Source of the DNA: Aplidium turbinatum
Taxonomy: Eukaryota; Chordata; Ascidiacea; Aplousobranchia; Polyclinidae
DNA length: 64,000 nt
Assembly: GCA_918807975.1 (NCBI GenBank)
Contig: OU964922.1
Span: 18,278,329-18,342,328, forward strand
Direction of reading: 5' to 3'
Of this stretch, positions 22,598-33,900 are shown piece by piece (within the stretch, counting starts at the first letter, position 1; the number at the start of each line of letters is the position of its first letter). The translations under genes and the position numbers were made by a program. Below the pieces are notes generated by a model. That model had not been told where the DNA came from, made no database searches, and was given only the letters and a program-made list of their open reading frames with translations.

Positions 22598-25500
22598 AAT
22601 CAGAATCAAATGTGCAAGACACATATTGGCCTACATTTGCATCATTTTCTGGGAGTTATGATTGACCAAATGACCTCGTGCCACATCCACACAAGGATAT
22701 GTGAAATATCATCTGACAGACACATTTTTAAAGACTGACATGATTGTGGCATAAAAGTATGATGTGATCTCGTGCCTGTTCTTGTTTTACACAATGCATA
22801 TTGCATATCGCTTTTCCAATTCAAATTTTGTGTTGAGGTCTTGAATTTCAGTTGAAGAAAGCCAAATATATTGAAACCCAAAAATGTGATTTTGCTCCCA
22901 TTAGAAAAGATCTTGTGCTGTGAGAATTTGGTTGTTGATTGCTGCTTGAAGACTTGCACATGCAGCTAATGTGTTGGTGATTCCAGCAATTCCAGTGAAA
23001 TTTTTTTTTCTCAAATCAAAAAAGTGGAGTTCTAAAAACTTGGCATTTGACCCAAAATCACCATTAAAATTGATTTTGGGGTGTGGCACTTTTAATTGGC
23101 CGTGCCACTCGACCCTAGGGGTCGCGACGGGGTCAAGCTTCATGAAATCCGCATAACTTTACAACCGTACATGCTAGAAAATTGAAATTGGTCTTAAAAG
23201 ATTCAGAAGCTACATGTTTCTATCTGCTCTAAGAGCAATTTTTACCCTAACTGCAACCGAAATTGTTTTATCAAAAGAAAACTGATATTTGTATTAAACA
23301 AGCATCAAGCATTGTGAGTCGATGAAATGCAAGCAAAAAAAGCATTTTTGGAAATAGAAGAGTGAGAATTAAACAGATTTTTTGACCTAAAGCTAAAGTT
23401 GTAAATGAATGCATAGTCCAGTCAAGAATATAGAACACAGCCATTTGACACTTCAGGCATGTTGATGAACTGAAACTTAAAGGTACGACAACAATAAGTA
23501 ACTCTGTATGGTCACTGCTGAGTACTCTATGCCTGTTCAATGTTCATGAAGCACATTGTTTCTTTGTGTCGAAGCGTTTCATCAGACGTCTAGATTTAAT
23601 TTTCTGTTTGATGAAACCGTCACGCCTGTCATATCCTGCTACAGAGGATGATGCATCTGTCACCAACTTTATGTGCCGTTCAACTCTTTGATTGTGACTG
23701 AAGGCGAAGGCGCAGTGGACTATCTTGAATGTCCTCAAGTGCGGATCGACTTAGAGCTTTGATTAGTGGAGGTTCACAAATCCCAGGGTCATTAAGATTG
23801 ATAAGCTTGTAATACTTCCTTGCCTTGATGTTGATTTTAGGAACAAGAAATCGACACACACTGGAACTAACATTTGTGCCAGCCTCCTCATCTGATTGTG
23901 CCAGGTCACCTCCTTTTAAGTTGTCATTAGGTGTAATGTTGACTCCATGTTGCTGTAAACATCCTCTCATCGCCAATATTTTGTTCACAGCAATTCTGCG
24001 AATTTCTTCGCTGCCGTCTGCCAGCATGCCGCCAGAATATTCTCCGGATGTGAAAAGAATGCATTTCTTTGCACATCCTTTAACGAAAATTTCCTCGCTT
24101 TTTTGGACGGAAACTGAACGATTTGCTGGACAAGATCGAAAAGATTTTTTGCCCCATCTGATATTTTATCTTTGTGCTTGATTTGGAACCATGCGGGGAA
24201 ATATACCTTTTAGCAAAATTTATCCAAAGTATGCAGATTTGCGGACGCCTTTGATATTGAAGTATAATATCGCAGGATTCTGCATGCAAGAGTAAGCCAC
24301 CTCAAGTGGAAAATTGGCCCTATCTCCAACATTGCTAAATCATCGTCCACAATGACCAAGGAGAGTTGCCCAACAAATCCTTTAAGCATAGTGCTGGTTT
24401 GTGCTGAGGTCACCGACACGGAATGGCCCGTTTCGGCGAGTCCGATGCGGAGAGTCCGATTCGGAGAGTTCCCTATTCGGAGACAGCCTTTTTCGGAGAG
24501 TTCCCTATTCGGAGATTTTTTTAAATTTTTTTTGAAAATTATTGAGTACCGTTTTAACGTCGCTAAACGTTGAAATCGTGCAGAAAAAGATAGAAAATTA
24601 TCGGGTATTGTAGCCTATTTATCATTGCCGTTTTTACATCGTTGTTGCAACGTCGCTAAACGTTGAAATCGTGCAGAGAAAATAGAAATAAAATGTTTAC
24701 ACAATTAAATGAAAATTCGTCATGTCAGTTCAGTTAAGTTGTTTTTATTTGTGACCATCATTTCAAAAACAATACACGTCAACATAGCAAAGGTCGAGAA
24801 AAAGGTAGAAGCGACAAAACGCGAACGTTAAAACGTGCTTGTGACCAAAGTAAGTGATTAAGTTGAAAGAAATTTGGCACGGCCGCAACACCTTCAGAAA
24901 AATTTAAGATACGGTATGAAGGGAAAATAAAAAAAGATGTTACACAAAAAAATCACGTTCATGTCCATAAGTTAGTACTTTTGAATAGTTAAAATGATTA
25001 CCAGTAGTTTGGATCAACAAATGTGTGGCTTACAGCTTGGATCTAAAGGAAATTATCGGGTACCGTAGCCTAGTTATCCCGACCAGTAAAAATTTGTTCC
25101 AAGAACCCAGTTAGCCTAACAGTTCCTTTTTACATTGTATATACTGTAGTATCAGATAACCAAATGTGTGGCCTATCGTTTTAACGTCGCTAAACGTTGA
25201 AATACCATAGCCTAGTTATCCCAACCAGCAGAAATTGCCGTTTTTACATCGTTTTAACGTCGCTAAACGTTGAAATCGTGTAGAAAAGAGAACTTTAGCT
25301 GACTAGGCTACGCATACTAGGATATTCCACAATATCGTTTCTTTTATAGTTGAAATTATCGAAGCTTTAGATGAGTGGGGTTTAGACCTAACCACTGAGA
25401 TCGTAAATCATATTTATGACACCGGAAAGACCCTAGTGATATGGTGCGTTCCATATTCATAACTTTACCAAAGAAAACCGGAGCAACAGAATGCTCACTC

Positions 25501-25776
25501 CAAAGAACAATCAGCCTTGTGAATCACCTAACAAACATCTTACTCCGAATCATGATGATGAGATTGAGACCAAAACTACAATAGGAAATTTCAACAGCAG
25601 AGTTTTTATTTGTTCCAGACAAAGGGACCACAAAAGGAATTTTTACATTAAAAATGATAACATGGAGCGATGTATATCCGATTATTTTGTTTATTTAGAG
25701 AATTTTGTATTTTATTCCACGATATCGTTTCTTTTGCATTCTTGCATTTTATCCAGTGTTTACCTTTGAGTGCCTT

Positions 25777-25865
25777 CCCAGACGGCAAAATTCTTCATTT
25801 TTACATTGATTCAACGTCTGCAGACGTTCGAATCAATGTAAAAATGAAGAATTTTGTTGTCTGGG
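25777..25865. repeat. Perfect-type hairpin, CAACGTCTGCAGACGTT core
   Basis: An almost perfect 89-bp palindrome running from CCCAGACGGCAAAATTC to GAATTTTGTTGTCTGGG with CTGCAG at its centre. It recurs at 36085-36173 (in the inverted arm) and, diverged, at about 61280-61360. Confidence 0.85.
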
Positions 25866-26075
25866 GTCGTTTAAAATATGTGTTTTACATCAAAACAACA
25901 GTTTTCATGATTAACAATAGGGGTTAATGAGATAAAGTCTCAGCAAAAACCTGTCAACTGAAAAAAGACAGTTGCCAAATAGCGTTTGCCATAAAAGATG
26001 AAGTTAAAACCTAAGTGGCAGTTTAGAGTAACTTATAATTTTTAAATAATTAATTTTAAAAATTAATAATAATTA

Positions 26076-26345
26076 CCGTATTTTACGGACCATAAGGCGC
26101 ACTTTAAATCCTTTTTTTCCTCATAAATTGATCGTGCGCCTTATGGTCCGGTGCGCCTAATGTATGGATCAAGTGCGGTAGTGCTGTATTGCCTACACTC
26201 AAAACCAGTACCGATACTACTATTATATATGGTCCGGTGCGCCTTATGGTCCGGTGCGCCTTATGTATGAACAAAAAACTGATCAAAGCAATTTATTGAC
26301 AGTGCGCCTTGTAGTCGGGTGCGCCTTATGGTCCGTAAAATACGG
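26076..26345. mobile_element. Mariner-type MITE (CCGTATTTTACGGACC)
   Basis: TA flanks both sides (26074-26075 and 26346-26347). The ends CCGTATTTTACGGACCATAA are inverted repeats, followed by many GGTGCGCCTTATGGTCCG words on both strands. 270 bp, no coding capacity. The TA duplication and tip sequence fit Tc1/mariner-mobilised MITEs. Confidence 0.88.
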
Positions 26346-27915
26346 TACTAATAAACTTTTTAAAAAAATTCAAAAAATCTCCGAATAAGGAACTCTCCGA
26401 AAAAGGCTGTCTCCGAATAGGGAACTCTCCGAATCGGACTCGCCGAATCGGACTCGCCGAATAGTAGCAGACCCTCACCGACAACCTCATAGGGCAATAA
26501 TGGAAATGGTTTGAAATTGGTTTGAATTTTTCAATTGGCCAATCCGAAACACAACCATTTAGTTTTGATCCAATCTTTCCTGAGAAAGTAGTAGGGCTAC
26601 GTGTTGTCCCGTGTATAGCAACAAACACATGTTGCAATGGCAGTTCATTGCAGTATAGAAGGCATATCACTCACTGCAATGGATGTTCTACCTTCTCTTC
26701 CAATGCTCTAATTAAGCCATCAGTTCCTACAACTGCAAGTTTGTCGCCCAGTTTAGTGTCCTTGATGGCATCATTGACGGTATTTGCAGTTGTTCTTCCT
26801 TTCCCATCCTCAGGTGTGACACGAGTCAAATAATACTCTCCTGGTTCTCCAACAATGACATAGTGCTCTTCCAGGATTGACTGTAAATGGATTTTGAAAT
26901 ATAGTCTATGTTGTTCCTCTTGTAATTCGAAAATGGACGACAATTCCACAATCCACACAGTAGGCTACTTGTGGTTGAGAGCAAAATGATAAAATATCAG
27001 TTTCTTCCATTTAAATCATTTTCTGTTGCATTTATGGTTAAAATTGCTCTTAGAGCAGATAGAAACCTGTAGCTTCTGAATCTTTTAAGACCAATTTGAA
27101 CTTTCTAGCATGTACGGTTGTAAAGTTATGCGGATTTCATGACGTTTGACCCTGTCGCGACCCCTAGGGTCGGGTGGCACGGCCAATTAAAAGTGCCACA
27201 CCCCAAAATCAATTTTAATGGTAATTTTAGGTCAAATGCCAAGTTTTTAGAACCCCACTTTTTTGATTTGAGAGAAAAAAAATTTTCACTCCACCCTATT
27301 GGTCATGAGATGTAGCAAAGAAATGCCACTCAGCTTCAATTCCCAAATCGTTCAATGATGGCAAAGATTGATAAAATTTTTACGGTTTTTGTATTGTGAA
27401 GCAGCACCATCGCTGAAATAGATTATTTTTTTCACATAACCAAGTGATTTGATAAGTGGAATTATTTGGTTAATGAATGCATGCACTGTGCTTGAATGTT
27501 CCAAGTGATCTAATATTGCAACCAAACTATTTAATGTTAGAGCTCCATCTTTTTTGTAGTATATTACAAAATGGTGAAGGGTTGCTTGAGTGATGTCCCA
27601 ATGGAACCCCTGCACAGCATCTTGGACAATGAATGGGTAGTTCTCAGCAAAATCAAGTATAATATATAATACTGTACTACGACTTCATCATCAGCTAAAT
27701 TTTGTTTAATTTGTTTCAAGTAACTCGGTTATGATTTGCTAATGAAGTGATGGATCTTCCAAGCTGTATATATTTGGTACAATGCAACTCAGCTCTTCGG
27801 AGTTGAGTATCTGCTTTGTTTCTACTTTTTATGTTTGATTGTAATATGGATCACCTTGAGTTGAGTCTGATGCAAGTAAATATATAAATAATAAATAAAG
27901 CAAGAAAGGTGTCAG

Positions 27916-28817
27916 CAGGCCTCGAAATTCCGGCGGTCATGTCCGCCATGACCGCCGGAATGACCTCGAATGTCTGCCGAAGCCGACTCATTGGTCGGTC
28001 ATAAATGACCGCCGCAAAATTCTTGACAAAAATAGAGCTAATGCAGCAAAAATATAGCCTATTTTAAATTTGAATTGTTGCAATTGCTTGTTTAACGCGA
28101 ACAAATACGTAGCTGAAACAATAATAGTACCGTACAGGCAATTGCTTTAAAGATCACATTAGAGTGGCGTGGTTAACGAGCTGATGGAAAAAGTAGCCAT
28201 TTTTACATCATTTCAACGCCTTGCAATGTTGCCTTGAAATAAAGTTGTCTGAACTTTTCGGCAGGATATGTATTCTAATTTTAACAATGAGGATTATTGC
28301 GTTACATTGATCGTTTTTTAAAAATAAACGTCACATAGAAGCAAGTCTCAGCTGGGTTCCGCACGTGCTTAGGCGAATGTGGCGACCGTATTCACGCCGA
28401 TACTGATAGAAATAGAATTTCTACACATAAGGGAGGGTGTTAGATTAACACTATTGTGTTAGTTAGTTAACACTAACATTATTGAGGGCTAACACTATTG
28501 AGTCACTAATGCGCATTTGTCTGGACAGTCCTGACATGGAGATTTACGACCCCGCGCCGGCAGTAATCGCTTGGCACAACGATTCTACAGTATAACGCGA
28601 AAACCACTGAATAAATAATCGGAGTTGCTTTTGTAATAAGGAAATTTGGGTTGTTGTTTTCAATTGTGTTTATTGCGTCATTACACGACTGTCATTAACG
28701 CACTGATTTATTTGCAAACAAAAAATATGTCCGGTTGAGATATTAAATGTCCGCTGAAAGGGCCAGTCCGGTAGGACATGCTTGACCGCCGGAAAAAAGT
28801 ACAAATTTCGAGGCCTG
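27916..28817. mobile_element. CAGGCCTCG-family non-autonomous element, full copy
   Basis: Ends CAGGCCTCGAAATT and AATTTCGAGGCCTG are inverted repeats, and TGTCAG flanks both sides (27910-27915 and 28818-28823). It interrupts the outer transposon gene. Further in, GGCGGTCATG and CCGCCGGAA words recur. No coding region. Superfamily not assigned: the duplication is 6 bp here and looks like 5 bp in the 38500-39527 copy. Confidence 0.85.
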
Positions 28818-30924
28818 TGTCAGACACTGATTCAATAAAAAGTCATCCAGGCCTTTTAGCTGCTCAGATAATGTCGTTCTATCAGTATGAGCCCATTGCT
28901 TGTACCTTATAGTATCATCAAGATCATATTTGTTGCTGAATGTATCAATTAAATAGCTCTTCAAACATTCTCTGCCAGGGCAATTATTGCAAAAACTCAT
29001 GATGCATTTTTTGTTAGAAATGGAACACACCAATTTTTCCTAATAGTCTGTGTGTGTCAGCTTATCAGGTACTACGACTTGCATTAACTTAGCATTCTGA
29101 TGGTACTTCTTCTTGATTGCAATTAAAGAAAATTTAATACCAAAAGTACGAAAAAAAAGATATCGGCCAGTGTAAAACACATAAAGATAATAATGTCTTA
29201 AACTTTTTGCATAAAACGTCTTGCAAAAATTATTTATTGGTTTACAATGTCGTTTGTCAAGCACATAATATTGCTACTGTCACCAAGAAAACTTTATGTA
29301 GCTTATAGCAAGATAAAATAATGATCACCCCTACTCCCCTTAAATTTTTCATTTGTAATTTTTAGCGTTTTTGTCCAAACTTTGACGCATACTTTCTATA
29401 AGAAAACATTGAGAACCATGGATCAATTTTGCATGGTAGACTTGTCATATCTTAGTGAATATGTGAACAAAATTTCAGTGCAAATTTTCAATGGGGTCAT
29501 GGGTAACTGAGATGTTAAAAAGACCCCACTTTTTGCTTTTTTTCATTTCGACCCATGTTTCACATTAAATACCTCCCAACCCCTTTAATATTTTGTACTG
29601 AAATTTTTCAACAACATTTCTACTAAATTTCAGCCAAACAACCAATCAAAAATAGGGTCTTGGCAACGTTTTAAAATTTTGGAAAATTTACCATTAAAAT
29701 TACCATTAAAATTGATTTTGGGGTGTGGCACTTTTAATTGGCCGTGCCACCCGACCCTAGGGGTCGCGACAGGGTCAAACGTCATGAAATCCGCATAACT
29801 TTACAACCGTACATGCTAGAAAGTTCAAATTGGTCTTAAAAGATTCAGAAGCTACATGTTTCTATCTGCTCTAAGAGCAATTTTAACCATAAATGCAACA
29901 GAAAATGATTTAAATGGAAGAAACTGATATTTTATCATTTTGCTCTCAACCACAAGTAGCCTACTGTGTGGATTGTGGAATTGTCGTCCATTTTCGAATT
30001 ACAAGAGGAACAACATAGACTATATTTCAAAATCCATTTACAGTCAATCCTGGAAGAGCACTATGTCATTGTTGGAGAACCAGGAGAGTATTATTTGACT
30101 CGTGTCACACCTGAGGATGGGAAAGGAAGAATAACTGCAAAACACGTCAATGATGCCATCAAGGACACTAAACTGGGCGACAAACTTGCAGTTGTAGGAA
30201 CTGATGGCTTAATTAGAGCATTGGAAGAGAAGGTAGAACATCCATTGCAGTGAGTGATATGCCTTCTATACTGCAATGAACTGCCATTGCAACATGTGTT
30301 TGTTGCTATACACGGGACAACACGTAGCCCTACTACTTTCTCAGGAAAGATTGGATCAAAACTAAATGGTTGTGTTTCGGATTGGCCAATTGAAAAATTC
30401 AAACCAATTTCAAACCATTTCCATTATTGTCCTATGAGGTTGTCGGTGAGGGTCTGCTACTATTCGGCGAGTCCGATTCGGAGAGTTCCCTATTCGGAGA
30501 CAGCCTTTTTCGGAGAGTTCCTTATTCGGAGATTTTTTGAATTTTTTAAAAAAGTTTATTAGTACCGTGAAACCTTACAACTTTGCCCAGATATCATGAG
30601 TTAGCTGACAATTATATGTTGTAAATTTTGTTGTAAAGGAGGTAATTCTTGTTGCAATGGCTTATCTGGTGTGCAAAGACATGTGCTAAAGCATGCAACA
30701 ACTTAAATTATCAGACGTAATCTTTTTCATTATTTTTTTTTTTGTTTTATTTTGCTGGGCAAAGTTGTCCACAAAGTGGCAACTTTGCCCACAGCTAGTT
30801 TTTTGGCTATATTTTACACATTTAGTTGTGGATCAAGCAATTTTAACATGGTATTATACAACTTTGCCCACAAGCAGTGTTTTTAAAAATAACTTACAGT
30901 AGAAAAATAACTTTCTGCCTAATT

Positions 30925-33900
30925 GGTAGGGACTTTATACAATTGGTTACCCTCATGGTCGCGATTAGCCACACCAGGCTTAATGATCGTATATTGAAAT
31001 CAACTTGTTTATTGAATGGGAAAGACGGTGGGAAAGACGATAACCTTCTCGCGGTTCACCCTGTCAGTACTGATTTTTCAGGAAGCTAATCATCGTCTAG
31101 GCTTGCGGGCTGACAGCCGCATAAACACCGAGTGGGTGGTAAAAGGATAAACCCTCGGCCCAACCTCGGAAAGATGTCTAACTTTCAACAAGCACCTTCA
31201 AGGCCCAACACTATACCATGGGAAATCACCATCGGCACATGGAATGTACGAGGCCTTAATGCTGAAACCAAAAAGCAAACTCTGGGCAAAGACTGCCAAA
31301 GCTACAATATTGACCTCTTATGCATTCAAGAAACCAAAATCAAGGACCACCAAGAAGTCAACTTACAAACAGGGCACAAACTTGTCCTGCTGCAACAAAA
31401 CAAATCAGTTCATTATGGCTTGGGATTTATTATTGGCCAAAGACTGATCAACCACGTTGTGAACTATAAGTACGTTAGCGACAGAATTGCAATTATGGAC
31501 CTCGCTATTCCAACTCGAAATGGTAGTCTAACAAAAATGCGACTGATCAACGCCTATGGACCAACCTCTGAAAGAGCAGCAGAAACACCAGAAAATCTTG
31601 AAAATTTCTATGCAGAACTTCACACTGCTAGCTCCACCCCCGCTAACTGGCTTACTTTTATATGTGGCGACATGAACTCCAAACTCGGAAAGCTTACCCA
31701 AGATGACATTGACACGGGCCTAAACGCATGCCTGGGCAGTTACGGCACTGGCCAACGCAATCTGAACGGTAATGCACTCATGGATTTCCTTTCTGCCAAT
31801 GGTTACTTTGCTAGCAACACTGCCTTTCAACACCCAAGCAGACACCGCACTACCTGGACGGGATTTATTAAAGATCCAAACAACCCCAACTTAAGTAAGC
31901 CTATTTACAACCAAATTGACTACGTCATCTGTCAACAGAAAGCACGCCCTCTACTACAAAACGCAAGGTCTTTTGCAGGCACGGACCTAAACTCTGACCA
32001 CAAGCTTGTTTCCACGAAACTAAGAATTGATAAAATTCATTTAATTCACAAACGCCATCCAAAGAAATCCAAGCAACAGAGAATCAACATCCATCGTCTG
32101 AGAGATGATCGAAAGACCCAGCAATCATATAGGAAAATTCTGAAGAATATGTTGAGCGAATTAGACCGCAACGATGATCCAAACACAACTATAAACCATC
32201 TACTTGACTGCATGAAAGTTTCAGCCATAAAAGCTGCCGGCATCACAAGAAGCAACCCACCACAACATACGTTTGATCAACAAGTAGCAGATCTGTCCAA
32301 ACAACAAAAAGCCTTAAGGCTACAAATTTATCAAAGCACAAACAACATGGAACGCTCTAACCTCCGAAAGAAACGTACAAACATCCTACACAGCATATCT
32401 AAAAGATTAAAGGAGGTTGCAATAGAAAAAGCCAACTCTTTGGCAGAAGAAATATCCGCATCTGAAGACAGCAGTAAAATGTTCCAAGCAGCAAAACTAC
32501 TTAAAGCGAGAAAGCCTCCTACCCCCATCATGATTCAAGATGTCAATGGCAGTTTTGTGCTCTCAGACAAAAGCAAAGTAGAGATTGTAAGAAAATGGTT
32601 TCAGCAACAATTTACAGATTCAGATGATGAACCAATACAACCATTCACCGGAGAAGCAAGACCCTTGCAAACACCAATAACCACTGAGGAAGTGTCTGCA
32701 GCAATTTCTTCTTTGAAAAACCGTCGTGCTGCTGGCCCTGATAACGTCAACAACGAACTCTTCAAATTCTCCAAAGACATAACCTCCGGTTTAATATCAC
32801 AGACTATTAATGAATCTTTCAAACAACACAAACCAGTAGACACCATCGGCGAAGGCATACTAATTGCTATACCAAAACCCAAGAAACCAAAAGGACCACC
32901 AGCTAATCTTCGACCCATTGTGCTCCTCAATAGCATCAGAAAAATCCTCTCCATCATCATTTTGCATCGGATTAGAGACAAAATTGACAGCTTCACAGGA
33001 CCCTTCCAAAGCGGTTTCAAACGTGGCAGAAGCTGTGCTGACATTGTCTGGGCACAACGTATGCTCGTTTCAGTGGTAATGGCTAGAAAATGGGACTTCC
33101 ACAAAATGGGAATAGATATGTCCAAAGCCTTTGACACCATCAAACGCAAAAAAATCCTTCAAATTTTAGACCAAGCTGGCTGTGATGAAGATGAACTGCG
33201 ACTAACCCGCGCCCTGCTAGCTGGCACGAAACTGTATGTGCGCATTAACAACGAAATATCCGCAAACTTTGAGACTACCATCGGTTCCCCTCAAGGAGAC
33301 AGCCTCTCCCCAATACTCTTCACCTGCTACCTATCTGCAGCATTGAGCTCAGTGCGAGAGCAGTCCTCCAGACCAAACCCCCCTATATCTGACACATGCA
33401 TGCCTTTGGAAATGGAGTATGCAGACGATGTTGAGTTTCTGGATGAGGAAAGACAGCCACTTGATATGCTACAATCTATTGCTACAAAGAACCTGAAAAA
33501 CTACAATCTTTTCATGAATGAGACTAAAACTGAATTCACCCACATATTTCTTGCAGACACAAATGAAACTGATACTGATAGCCTACCGATTCGAGGAAAC
33601 GAAAAATGGCGTACACACAAACTTTTGGGATCATTATTGTGCAGCACTGCCGATGTCAAATCCCGCTGCAATTTAGGCAATGTCGCTTTCAGATCACACT
33701 GGAAACTATGGAGCAAGAGATCGAGAATCCCATTACAGTTGCGACTAAGATTGTACAACGCGTACTGCATCCCAATTATGATCTACAACTGTAATAGCTG
33801 GTCTGTTACCAAAGCAAGTCTTGAAAGATTGGATGCCTGTCATCGAAGACATTTACGTGTCATAACTGGTCATACTTGGCCAAACAGTCTTATCTCGAAC

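Larger units (their letters stand above)
24419..26474. mobile_element. MULE-like element (CGGAATGGCCC...GCAGACCC), 9-bp TSD
   Basis: The 9-bp sequence TCACCGACA flanks both ends (24410-24418 and 26475-26483). The two tips differ (CGGAATGGCCCG versus GGGTCTGCTACT), but beyond about 16 bp they become inverted repeats made of GAGTCCGATTCGG and GAGTTCCCTATTCGG words. It interrupts the inner transposon gene cleanly: the reading frame MRLSV...TSAQTS resumes across it. A nested mariner-type MITE lies at 26076-26345. Other copies are at 38229-38417 and 59723-62809. No transposase is seen. Confidence 0.88.
23544..26958 (-). pseudogene. Unnamed transposon protein (EIGPxxHxRWLTLxCRILRYY family), broken
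   Basis: Minus-strand pieces 26958-26475 and 24418-23544 are separated by the MULE-like insertion 24419-26474. Motifs in order: LQSILEEHYVIVGEPGEYYL, GDKLAVVGTDGLIRALEEK, CLLYCNELPLQHVFVAIHG, IGSKLNGCVSDWPIEKF, LAMLEIGPIFHLRWLTLACR, MLADGSEEIRRIAVNKI, KINIKARKYYKLINL, CEPPLI, QRVERHIKLVTDASSSVAGY and RRDGFIKQKIKSRRLMKRF. This is the order of a large uncharacterised family expanded in several invertebrates. An in-frame TGA replaces a probable tryptophan between EHPLQ and VICLLYC, and frameshifts occur in the C-terminal half. A second member lies at 47560-48232. Confidence 0.72.
25286..27230. repeat. Left arm of large inverted duplication
   Basis: This segment is repeated in inverted orientation at 29697-30564 plus 35603-36662 with only scattered differences. 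It spans half of the MULE-like element, a mariner-type MITE and the N-terminal part of the inner transposon gene with most of its TIR. Because both arms share the same nested insertions at the same sites, this is a duplication of one locus, not separate insertions. Confidence 0.88.
22998..27291 (-). mobile_element. Inner long-TIR transposon inserted in the outer transposon gene
   Basis: About 300-bp inverted repeats lie at 22998-23290 and 27000-27291, with shared blocks GTGGCACTTTTAATTGGCCG, CGACCCTAGGGGTCGCGAC and GCTCTTAGAGCAATTTTTA. The outer gene resumes on both sides (EAEWHFFATSH to the right, AACASLQAAINNQ to the left), so it is an insertion. GTGAAA...TTTCAC tips are flanked by TGGA on both sides. 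The right tip continues as CTCCACCCTA, resembling the tip of the 46891-48732 element, so the exact ends and the duplication are uncertain. A MULE-like element sits inside it. Confidence 0.75.
20830..29280 (-). pseudogene. Unnamed transposon protein (FSDGAASQYKN family), split by three insertions
   Basis: Minus-strand pieces in order: 29180-28818 (YHQNAKLM, SFCNNCPGREC, DTIRYKQWAHTDRTTL); 27690-27300 (FAENYPFIVQDAVQGFHWD, ATLHHFVIYYKKDG, IIYFSDGAASQYKNRKNF, then EAEWHFFATSH); 22990-22640 (AACASLQAAINNQILTAQDL, TRTGTRSHHTF); 21000-20830 (TCWIPFHDIICSIAVPS, QYILSNEDYDKI). This order matches an uncharacterised protein family seen in many invertebrate genomes. Two aspartates in conserved positions (FAENY region and FSDG) suggest a DDE-like enzyme, but that is inference. 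Frameshifts and stops are present. The family had no name known to me; its location between TIRs argues for a transposase. Confidence 0.72.
20602..29442 (-). mobile_element. Outer long-TIR transposon with three nested insertions
   Basis: Inverted repeats of about 100 bp lie at 20602-20705 (AGTCTACCATGCAAAATTG...) and 29340-29442. Between them is one broken minus-strand gene in four pieces separated by younger elements: a LINE (21070-22597), a long-TIR element (22998-27291) and a CAGGCCTCG element (27916-28817). The left tip touches a truncated element, so the true end and target duplication cannot be read. The TIR may once have been longer. Confidence 0.65.

Noticed and set aside
25491-25769. 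92-codon frame repeated at 36181-36459
   Set aside because: Looks conserved, but only because of the inverted duplication; no domain and it lies in a non-autonomous element.
26104-26286. 60-codon frame repeated identically at 35664-35846
   Set aside because: It lies wholly within the mariner-type MITE and is duplicated only because the MITE is.
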